Origin: Apus apus
Taxonomy: Eukaryota; Chordata; Aves; Apodiformes; Apodidae
Direction: 5' to 3'
Length of the DNA: 64,000 nucleotides
Assembly: GCF_020740795.1 (NCBI RefSeq)
Contig: NC_067283.1
Location: forward strand, 3,623,659-3,687,658
Shown here: positions 37,501-49,500 of the stretch, piece by piece
Layout of the letters: every line of letters begins with the position of its first letter
Position numbering within the stretch: the first letter of the stretch is position 1
Position numbers and translations under genes: made by a program
Notes under the pieces: model-generated
Seen by the model: only the letters and a program-made list of their open reading frames with translations
Database searches by the model: none
Told to the model about the DNA's origin: nothing

Positions 37501-40500
37501 TCTTTCTTATTTAAGTGCAAACAAACATAAAATTTTCACTCCTATTTATTGGTTTTATTTTTTCCAATTATACCAACTGCATTCAGAAGGGAAGAAGTTA
37601 CACCAGACTCTCTCAGTAGAGTGATTTGTAGAGCACTATAATCTCACCAACCCAAGGAAGACCAGGAACCCATTCTGTCAGTATCAGCATCAAAGTAGAG
37701 TAGGCACATCCTCCTGAAGAGTAGCTAAGACTTGATTATCACACTTAAGGCTAATTCCTCCAATAAAAATAAATTTTAAAAAAATATTCTTGCAAGCTCC
37801 CAAGTGTCAAAATAGGAATATTTTGCCAATAGGTAGCTCTGAGCATCCAAAAAAATTAACTAAACAAAAAATACCCAACTCATATATTTAAAAAGCAAAC
37901 TTTCCTTCCTTCCTTCCTTCCTTCCTTCCTTCCTTCCTTCCTTCCTTCCTTCCTTCCTTCCTTCCTTCCTTCCTTCCTTCCTTCCTTCCTTCCTTCCTTC
38001 CTTCCTTCCTTCCTTCCTTCCTTCCTTCCTTCCTTCCTCCCTCCCTCCCTCCCTCCCTCATTTTTGGATTTAAAAAGTTTCAGCCATGAGGAACAAACTG
38101 GAAAGGAAACCTGACTTTTCTCATTCTGACAGTCACAGTTCTTGGTTTGTTGTGTCTTTCTTTTCTCTTTCTCTCACCAAGGTTGAGGGAATCCATCCAG
38201 AATGCAAGATATTCCAGCAGGTGGTGAAAGAAGAGGCTCTGTGCTTAGAAAAGAATGAATCTTTTTCACCTGATGTTAAAGGTAATGATCCTGATTGCAT
38301 ATATATATATTTTTATATATATGCAAATACCTATTGTAGTACTTCAGGAGCACAACGTGAAGGTGACATTTACTCTCTTGATTCAGGATTTGATTCCTAG
38401 TTGTATTTGTTTTCTCAATAGCTTAAAGTGTTTCTCCATCTGACTTCAAATAATCACACTTTAGACATCATTAAAAGCTAAGTATCTCAGTCTTAAGATT
38501 CCCTTAAAATAAATCAAGAAAGATGAGTATCCTTAGAACATGTTTCATAGTCTCTGGTTTAGATACTTCAGGGTAAGATTAAACATTCTCTGGAGTTGCA
38601 TTTTTCTTTATTAACTACTGAATGAGAGTAAGATGATTAGTTGAGGCCCAGAGAATTTTAGATGCTTAGTGAGGGTAGAAAACCTTTACTTGGAATGTCT
38701 TAACATTGCTAAAATATTTGGTGTTTTCTTTACTTATATCCAAAACTGCTAAGAAACTTCCACAAAAGACACTGAAAAGTGCTGAAATTCTGGTGTGTTG
38801 AGAATCATTCCAATTTGCTGAAAATTATATTTGCCAATAAAAATACAAGTAAAAAAAAAAATACCCTAACTTCTTCAAAATAGTTTCTGCATTTTTGGAG
38901 CTTCTTTGCTTCTTTGTTTGAAAAGATTTAATGTGGTGGTGCTTTGAAATCTATTATATGCAGAAATAGAAATGTTGATAATTAAAATGAACATTTCAGA
39001 AAGCAGTAAAATACTTTTAAAAAACTGTAGGGTATTTGCTTTGCTTGGGTTTTGGCACTGGGGAGACCTGTTTTTAATTGATACAAAGTGGAAAGTTCAA
39101 ACTCTTTCAAAAGTTCAGTCACATTTATTTTTTGCTTTTAGCCAGTTTTGCTTAGGAAAGTATTAATCCACCTCAGTCAGATTTTTCATTTGGCCTGAAT
39201 TACCAGGTGTTCATTATTTACAGAGACATTATGATACAAAGATGCCTCATGCAACTAGTATGAATGGAAGTATTGCAGCCACCTGGAATTCTGCCCTTAG
39301 CAACCCACCAAACTTTAGAAACTTACCCCTAGGTTATTTTCTTTATCCTCTTATTTGTTTTTCTGCAGCCTTTCCAATCACTCTAATGTCTGGTGTCTTT
39401 CCTGTACTTGCCTCCTTTATTTTAATCGTAATTTTCCTCCTCCTTTAATCAAGTCCAGAATACATCCTGGACATATTTTGCACTTGGAAAGCCCAGTAAA
39501 CCTCAAAAAAAAGTCCTGATAAAAATCAGGAATTTTGCATAATGTTATATGATATGCCTTTTCTATTTGGAAAACCTAGTATGATATTCCAAGCATTTTT
39601 CTCTTTACCAGAAACATAATTAGATGATTTGGGAATCCTCTTTGTAGCAAATGCTACTTAAAGAAATTTAAACTGCTTAAATGTCTTTTAAATTATTTGA
39701 AAATTTCAAAATTTGTCAGCTCTGGACTTCTGAAAGCTCCCCTTCCCATGTTTTATTCCCTAGAAATGGAAGAACTTTAACGAAAACCTGTTCTGGTATT
39801 TACAGCCTTTCTCAACATCGTTTAAAATTAAAGATTGGATTTGGAAAAGCAATTAATCCCCAGTATTTTATCTGTGGCTTTTTAAAACTAGACTAAGATT
39901 GTTAAGAGTCCCCAGCTTGCATCTTAATTTCCAGGAATTGCACATGAGACAAACAGAAGGATCACAATGTGTAGAGAGTGGCTTCTTAGCACTCACAGGG
40001 AATATGGGCTAGAATTAGTCTGTGCTGCAGACTTTTTAGTCTAATGCAGCTCCACTTTATTCTTCTTGTACAAAGCAGAACCTAATGAGTGTCATTAGCA
40101 GGGTCCAGGGTGCAGTTCCTCTTGTCTTGAAGGAGGTGTGTAAAATAGGTCAGTCAAATCAGGCTCTAAAAATGCTTATTATTCTCAACTGTCTCAAAAA
40201 GAGCAAGCTCTGGGTTACTGAATAAGACTTAAATAACTATGATGCCAACATTGCTTGGTACAATTACAACTGCAGTTGTCTTGATGGGGTCTCAGGTGAC
40301 TTGGATGATCATTATTAGCCTCTTGAAAACCCTGGTGTGTAAAATGTACTTGCTGCCTCTGCAGTCAGTGGTTTCTCTGATAGGAACTGTAAAAATCACT
40401 GGAGATGAAGCCAGTTCTAAGATTTCAAATCTGCAGTTTCCACTCCTACATAATGTCACCTGATTCTTGTTTTTTACCCCACATTGCCAAATATGATAGA

Positions 40501-43500
40501 TTTTTAGACCCAGCTCCTCAAATGTACTATAGACCCTCTAAGAAGGACTCAAATCCCTAAGTAAGTGTGTGGGCAACTAACTGCATGTTTAAATGGGACT
40601 TACATTACCTGACTTCATTAATTTGGAAATTAACAGCCTGGTTTAGGCTATAATCATCAGAAAGACCTCAGTATTTGCAGTGAGTGATTCATCCTGCCCT
40701 CCAAAAGGAGCCACCAATATATGGGATGAATCATGGGCTGGAAGTCCCCATCTCTCTCTATGGATCCCAGAGGGAACACATCTAAGATTCAATAACGTAT
40801 TTTAGTTGATTAAAAGTAAAAATACTGAATCAGGGCTTCTATTTTTCCACTTGGCAAATTGGGTATACCAGGAATTTCATCCTCCTGAGAGTGATGTGAG
40901 GATAATTCTGTGGGAGTTTCTCAGGACTATCCTTCTGGAAGCCAAAGAGTAACTTTGCTCATCTACAGGCAAGTAATACTGCTTCCACATTTCAGCTCTT
41001 GCCAATTTTAGGTTTACCTTGTCATCAGCCACAGAGGAAACAGAAAAGAATCAGTGAAAGAGAATAACATCTCCCAAAGAAAACTCCTGTGTTGCTTTAT
41101 ATCCACTTTATGACTACCAAGGGATTACCTTTGGTTACAGTGCAGTGCTTTTTTTTACTGGTTCAGGCAGCTTTACAAGCTGATAATTTTTCTGTGTTGC
41201 ACCCACACCTACTTGTCAACAGGCACTGAGTGACCACAGCTTGAGTCTCAATGTGATGCATCCATGACAAAGCTGTGATTAACTACAATGTTGGAAAACC
41301 CTTTTTGTTGGACTCATAGCTAGGACTATGCTTTGCATCAGCCAAATGTCAACCAGTTAGACCTACTCCTGAAGATGGGTTTTTATGTGATGTTTTTATA
41401 GTTTGAGATTAATCTAATCCCTGTTTAAGTCCCTTGGAAAAATCCTATTGATTGCTGAAGAGCAAGACTTCAACCCTTACATTATTTCTTTTAAGTCATA
41501 TCAAATTGGTAGAATTTAAGCGTGGACTTAAGAGTCTAAGGCTGAACTTTTAACTCTCGTGCTATTCACTCTGAAACAAGTAATGAGAAAAGTGCTAATA
41601 ATGAGTAGATATTTTGTGGCTATTGTTTTGACAACAAAAAGAGCTTCAGTTGATTTGACTTTCAGATTGGGTCTGAGTTTCAGGTACACTCTCTCATGAG
41701 GTAAAGTAGGGGAAGGTCCAGCTGGAATCCCAAGTGCATGTGTGAGTGATGAATTCAAGCAGAAGAGGAAAACAACAGAGTCCTTCATTGCCAGAGCTTC
41801 ATGTGCTGTTGTGGCTCTTCATGCACATGAATTCATGTGAAACCCACTGCCAATCTCATTATGTAAAAACAACTGTGTGATGTTCTTTGTGTATTTCTTT
41901 ACTTAAAGCCACTTTGTTTTTTTCAGGATGCTCCAGAGACTGGGATGGTCTAACCTGCTGGCCCAGAGCCATTTTTGGGGAAGTGGTTAAAGTTCCTTGT
42001 CCAAGATTTTTTGAAGAAATCACCAACATCCATGGCAAGACTTTTTTCTTCTTCTTTTTGTTTTGACACACTTTAAAAATAGATTTTAATAGGTAAAGAT
42101 TCAGGCATTTGCATGTTCTCCGGATCCCAAATGCTACCTTAGGTCACTTGGCATGCAGTAATTATGCAGATACACCTTTTGGACCATGGTCAGTGTTTGC
42201 CACTCTTTTGTTTTGTGTTATGCTGTAATGAGTTACCTAGTCCTTTGGTGGTCTAAAAAAATAAGGGTAATTTTGCTACATTCCTGGTGTTATAAAGTAG
42301 CTTAAGTTTGTAATAAAATCACTGATTTTTAAAGTCACAGAATAATTAATATTAGAAAGGACCTGCTGAGGGAATCTGTTCCAATCCTCCAGTCAGAGCA
42401 GGATAAATTAAAAGATATTTATCTATCTTCCAAGCTAGATCAGGTGGCTCAGGGCTTTGTCTACAAGTACAAATTATGCTGAAAATGCAGGATAGGCTGC
42501 AGAAATCGATTTCCTCTCTGTAGAGACTGATTTTGCAAAAGGAATTCCCCATATGAAATGTAGAAGTTCCTCTGCATCTTGAAATGAATGGGAACATCTG
42601 TCTTAATTTTTTCAAATGATATCTATATATATAATATGGCTGAACATGGTAAGACCTGTTAAGTGCATAACTGACGAATCAAAGTAAGGATAAAAATATG
42701 TTGTTTCTTGTCAAAACTAAAGAACACTCACCCACCACTCCCTCCTAATTCGTTCTCTGATATATTTTACCATTAAAGGCTTCCTTCAGAGAAACTGTAC
42801 TCAGGAGGCATATTGGTCAGAACCATTCCCACCATACACCATTGCCTGTGGATTTGATGAAGGTTCCAGTAAAGGGCCTGAGGATCAGGTGAGGTTTTTT
42901 TTCCTCCTTGTGGACATCTCCAGAGCATCCTCTTCAGTAATTGGATGCTTCCACATACCTGGGCCTTGTCAGAACCCTGTAATTGCCCATCCTCAGTGCT
43001 AAGCTTCAATCTTTTAGGTATATTTAGTGCTTGTTTAACAGATTAGGCTTTAAATAAAACAAGGGAGTAGCAGGTAGCACTTTCCTCTCCTCCAGTTTTC
43101 TCCTCATGTTAATGAGTAGGCTCATGATTAGTTCACTCAACCTGCCTAATTAAGACTTTGGTTCTTTGAAAGGACTCTTGCAAAAATCTGAGATGAAGCA
43201 GATCATACTCTCCTCCTCCTATTGTGGTATTTTGGTAGAAACAATGGACTCCTTCCAATCTGTGAAAGAAAAGACTAACTCCTATAGCTCCTTGTGACTG
43301 TGAAGTCGTGACTCAACAGTGGAAAAAGTCACTTGTCACAGACCAAAGCAAGACAGAGAAAGGTGAAGAGGGTTGTCATCCCTAACACTCTGGGTGCTAT
43401 CTGGAGTAAATAATTTGGCTCTCCAGGCATGCAAGCTCAAGCACAGAAGTCCTAGCTCAGATATCTGAATCTTTAGAAGTGTAGACACGATTGGCCACAG

Positions 43501-46500
43501 TCATGTGACTCCATGAAGTTAGAAATTCAAGCCCAGCTGTCACAGGAGCTCAATTCCCCACCTATAAACTAAGAGTGTACTTCATAGAATTACAGAATCA
43601 TAGAACCATTCAGGTTGGAAAAGCCCCTTGGGATCACCAAGTCCAACCATCATCCCTACTCTACAAAGTTCTCCCCTAAACCACATCCACCAACACCACA
43701 TCCAAGCAACCCTTAAACACATCCAGGGATGGTGACTCAACCACCTCCCTGGGCAGCCTGTTCCAGTGTCTGACCACTCTTGTTGTGAGAAAATTCTTTA
43801 CCCTGTGGGGACGCTAGAAAGAGAAATGGTTAAAAAGCTTCCAGAAAGATGTTGGAAGCCATGCAAACGGTTCAGAAGGGATGTAAGACCCATAAAGTCT
43901 TCTGGAGCACAGCTCTCCAGCCCTGAGGCCCACTGCCATGGCATGGCTCTCTCACGTGGAGTTGAACTCACTCAAACCTTCAGTGAGGACTTATGGTATC
44001 TTCTGCACATGGAGGGTTTTTTTAGCTATCCTACAAAAACAGACAAAATACTTAGATATACTTCGATCGGAGAACCTATTTTCTAACTTTCATCTGTGTT
44101 TTGAAAATACTCTTTATAAGATCAGGACTGTTCCCAAAACACCAGGATGATTCCTAGGTTGTCATGTTTGCATGGTTTATTTATGAATCTATTTAAAATT
44201 GCTAATGAGTTGTCTCAACTTAGAATTGTTGCCTTTTGGATAAACAGAGGTTGGACCAATTAGAGAACAAAATGTCCATTGCATTTGCAAGGAGGAATTT
44301 GTCTGGATTCAGATAATTTAGTTTCTTGGGATTTAAAATAATTAGGTAATCTTGTAGTGAATCAGAATAAAATTTGCATAGTTAAAGCAGCATAAACATA
44401 TTTCATTTTTTTTATGACATACGATCATAGACACACAGAATGGTTTGGGTTAGAAGGAACCTCAAAGATACTCTAGATCTAACCCCTCTGCATGGGCAGG
44501 GACACCTTCCACTTAACCAAGTTGCTCCAAGACCCATCCAAAATGGCCTTGAGCACTTCCAGGAATGAAGCAGCCACAACTCCCCTGGGCAACCTGTGCC
44601 AATGTCTCACCACCCTCACACTAAAGGGTTTCCTCCTGATGTCTAACCTAAATCTCCCCTCTTACAGTTTAAGACCATTACCTCTTGTCCTATTACTACA
44701 AGCCTTTGTAAAAAGTCCCTCCTCAGCTTTCCTCTAAGCTCTAAAAAGATATCCCAGTAGGCAACTGAGGTTCTGCACATCAGCCTCAGGACTACTTGTC
44801 CTTCCCATTGTTTCTCCATAACCAGACCCAAAAGCTGCATTGCAACAATCACATAAATAAATTAATGAATAAATAAATACATAGTTTTTAAAACATGCAA
44901 AAGCTCAACTGATGGAAATCTAGAGGAAACAAACAATGAACTATAAAGGATTTACAATGTGTACAGTATATGGCAACTGAATGAATTGTTTGTCCAAAGA
45001 ATTACAATGGAAGTTATTTTCTTGGCTTTAATGTTTTACCTCCACAATAAAATGTGACTTCCACAGTGTTTCAGTTTCCTCTGTTCAATGCAAGTTTTAT
45101 TTATCTTTTCGTTATAGCTGATACTTATTGAATCTGGCCCAAATCAAAAGTGATAGGTTCATGAATCATCAGGTTTCAGTGCCCTGGAGTCTTGATGTGT
45201 CTATAAGAGAAAATGTACTTACTCAACCAAGCTAACATCTTCTTATTGAATGTGCTCAAAGGGGTCTCCATTGCAGATGGTGGTCACCATTGCAGATGGG
45301 TCACCATTGCAGCCCCTATGGGCTTTAAAACCTGTCTGATATGCAAGGTTAAGCAGTATTCAAAAGAAAATATAACGTTGTGTCAGCAATGGAGGGAAAA
45401 CCCTAAAGCAGAGCTCAAGCATTGAGAGGAGCACAGGGGTGATGGGACTGACAAGTAAGGGAAGATGTTTCTTAGTGCAATAAGCACACCAGCATGCATG
45501 CTGCATAACCACCAGCATTGGTCTGTGTTCTCTTTTTCTTATAGAAATCATATTATTCTGCATTTTGGCGAGTCTACACTGCTGGCTATGCAGCATCAGT
45601 GACTGCACTCATTACAGCTCTAATTATCTTTGCTGCCTTCAGGTAAAAAAAACTATCTCTGTTTCAGGATGTCTTAAGACAGTTTCTTTCTAATTCCTCT
45701 CAAGCCCTCTGTGGTTTATTTTGTGGGATTTTTTAAATTGCTTTCAAATCCTTCTGAGACATTACACCACTGATGGCAACGGGTCCTTCTCTATTGGTGC
45801 TGTAGCATTTCCCTGCAGATGTTGAAAAAATGAAGCTGGCTGAGCAGTCTATCTTAGTCTCTTTATTCACACCACACAGTGGAAATGCTCCAACCTGTTA
45901 CCATCTTTGACATTAGGCAACTATTCCTCTAATGCAGAGCAGGGCATATTCTGCAGCAGCTAAATGTCTCCTGCCCCTGAACCAACATTAACTTTAAACT
46001 GTCTGTTCCCTCTGTGAAAGACCATTGATTCCATAGTTGGGAGCTATAGAAAGAGATATAAAGGAATTTAAATGTCATGTTGGATGATGTTGGGTATTAG
46101 GAAATGTATCCTGGTTTTGGTTGGTTCTAAAGCATGTGGACAAAAGCCTTAAGCTTACTCTGCAGACAGGAGTGCAGAGCACAGGAGCATCTTCCTCAAT
46201 GGAGTGGTTTGGCAGTCTTAAAGGTCATGTCACTTATAGATAGCCCCAGGGTCAAGAGGCTGATATGTCAAAAATTGGAAAGAAATTCCTTCAGCTCAAG
46301 GTAAAACTATGAACAAGATAATCTAGGGAAACAGAATCATAGACCTTTAAGTCGAGTCCAACTGTTATCCCAACACTGTCAAGTCTCTCACTAAACCATG
46401 TCCCCAGCACCACATCTGCATGGCTTTTAAATACCTTTAGGGATGGTGGCTCCACCACATCCCCAGGCAGCCTGTTCCAGTTTCTGACAACCCTTTTCAG

Positions 46501-49500
46501 CAACCAGTTTTTTCCTAATATCCAATCTAAACCACCCATGGTGCAACTTGAGGCCATTTCCTTTTGTTTTATGACTTGTCGCTTGGGAGAGGAGACCAAG
46601 ACCCACCTCTCTACAATCTCCTTTCAGGCAGTTGTAGAGGCAGAGAAGGTCTCCCCTCAGATTTTTTTTTCTCCAGGCTGAACACCCCCAGCTCCCTCAG
46701 CCACTCATAAGGATAATGAAGTTTAGGGTAATGTAGCTACTTTTCTGGAAGCCACCCCGCCACATGGAACTGACACCCAGTTGATACTCACTTCTACTCT
46801 AGACAGAAAGGGGATGAAGAATCTGTTGCAAGCTTGTTCAACCAAAAATGTGATTTAAAATAATTAAAAGGCATTATTGTTCTACAGCCCAAGAGTGCCA
46901 GAATTACCTTCTGCTTCTGGCATCTCCTTTAAAGGTGTGGTGATTCAAGGACAATTGTACTAGCACTTTTATTAGCTTAACCAGGTAATAACTGCTAGTT
47001 GCAGATCATTTATTTGCTTTGGAATATTTCTGCAGTCAGACCAAATTCCTGTTTGAATTTTCATGACGCCATGAGAAATTTCACTTGAGGAACAACTTTT
47101 GTTTTCTCTTTTCATGTCAGAAAATTCCACTGTACACGAAATTACATCCACATGCACCTGTTTCTCTCCTTTATCCTGAGAGCAATTGCTGTTTTCACCA
47201 AAGATGCTGTTTTGTTTGCAGATGAAACTATGGACCACTGCCTAATGTCAACGGTACTCAACTTCCCTTCTCTCCTACCCTTGATTTCATATTTAATTCT
47301 TCACCTGAAGAGAATATAGAGTTTTCTTAATCCTGTTTCTCTTTAATTTGCTAGAGCTGAAATTTTAAAGCAAACAATACTAGATAAAACATTAAAAAAA
47401 AGTGCTATGGCTGCATTTGGCTTTGATATAAGGTAAAGATATAAGATATACCTTTGATATAAGGTAAAGATAATTCAACTCTAATAGACCTGTAACAATT
47501 TCTAGCAGTAAATAATTTCATTTAGAAGAGACAGCCAATGTTTCTCTATCAAAAAACCCCAAACCTGAAACGTATTGAAATTATGGAATTCTAAACTTAC
47601 TCAAATCTCACAAAAATGTCTTCATTCTAAGTGTGGTAACAATTACTTTTGTTTAAACTTGTAGAGAAAACAGACACAACGGAGAGTAGACCTAAGAGTT
47701 TTTTTCTACCTCTGCATTTCCAGGTTGCTTGTAAAGCTGCTGTGGCATTTTTTCAGTTCAGTATTTTAGCCAATTTCTTCTGGCTTCTTATTGAAGGGAT
47801 ATACCTGCAAACTCTGCTTTTGCTGACTTTTGTTTCGGACAAGCAGTATGTGTGGTGGTTCATACTGACTGGCTGGGGTTAGTACTCTTTTCCTCCTTGT
47901 GATACGTGGTACTTCCATTTACTCTCAGAACTAGATAAAATATTTCTCCTAAGATAAAAGGGGCTTATCAAAGGTGCCACCTTTCTGATGAAAGCTGCTC
48001 ATTCACCCAGTACTACTGTATAAAAAACACACCCTTATACAGTCTTATCTGGTTAGATATTTACACCATTCAAAACTTGGGAGGATAGGATAGGCTGAGT
48101 TACTAGAAGCACTATGATATGTCTACTTGAAGGACTGCAGCACTAATCTTTATGATTGTAATTAATTTCATGCAACTGGAGTAAATTTCAATTTGGCCAT
48201 TCAGTCTAAACTATCTCTCCAGGTTTCTCCTGCAGTCAGTAGAGTGTGATACGCTTGATGTGGTGGTGATTAATCCAGTCTTCAAGAAGATGGATAACAT
48301 GGCAGGACACGTTGTCTTTTCCACTGAATAAAGAAGTTTGTGTGACTAACTTTTTAAAGTCAACAGTTTGCTTTTAGTAAGCAGTATTAGACAGCTTAGT
48401 CTTAAATCGTGTGGTTTCAGCACTAGGAATCAATCCATTGTATTTTTATTTTTTTTCTGGGACTTCCTGATTTTAAGGAACCTTTTGACCTTAAAAAAAA
48501 CCACTAGAACTTTCTTTGATTATCAGAATATATGAAAATAATACATAAAATTTCTTTCACTGCAGATAATTGTTTATTGTGACTCTCAGATATTCTTGTA
48601 CCTCACCTTGACTATTCTAAAATAGAAGCACCTAAATTGAGTAGTTACATTGACATTTTTGATATAGTGAAATCCAAATTCTCCTAAGGTAATTAGTAAT
48701 TTATCTTTCAACTTCCGTTTCCAGACTTTTTTATGTAACTACATTCAAAAAGTCTGAATTCTATAAAAAAAGATGTTGATTTGAAGCTATTCCAATTACG
48801 ATTGCCTGAAACTAGATACTTAGACCTTGTTTAATCACTGTCAACTTGAGATAACAAAGGAAACAACTCAATTAATTACTTAGTAATCCTCATCTCCTAT
48901 AATCAATGGAAAGTGAGAGACATGCCAGGGTCAACTCAGATCTTAGGTGATATGGATATAAACATTTACCTTCATTAATTAAAAAGACAACTTGAACTGA
49001 ATATAGTCTCAGTTTAAAGGTCTTAAAGTAGGAAGAAGAACTTCTGGGCCTTTCCTACAGATCTCAAATGATACATAGAAAGATATTACCTATATTTCTA
49101 CAGCTTTGTCAGTGAAAATGTCACCTGCTTCAGATTAAAGTCCCTTTTATGGCAGCTTTGAAAATTGCTTAGTCTTTGGAAATTCAATTCTGCAGAAGGA
49201 GAGAAAAAGCGATTGTTATTTTATAGGCTTTAAAAAACCTCAAAAAAAAAACCCAAAACAACAAAAAGACCCCAAAATTAATAACTATTCAGTCATAAAT
49301 GCAGAAGGATAGACAGTGACAAAGTGAGGTCTGAAATCCCCAGTTCCTGGATTTAGCTAAATTTTCATGGAATGCTCATGAATTGATGGCTCCTCAGGAC
49401 AGAAATGTGAGCTCTTCCAGCTAGTGTAGGAAGAGTCCTGGCCACAATATACAAAATGAAAGAGCTCTAGAAAAAGAAGTGGTACTTCCAGCTTTACAAG

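Larger units (their letters stand above)
28591..38181 (+). other. Intron 1 of the receptor gene (9.6 kb)
   Basis: Donor gtgagt, acceptor pyrimidine tract plus ccaag. Holds one sense CR1, a T-rich tract and a large TTCC/CTCC repeat. No other exon seen; the 124-codon minus-strand ORF at 36817-37191 has no recognised relatives. Confidence 0.8.
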
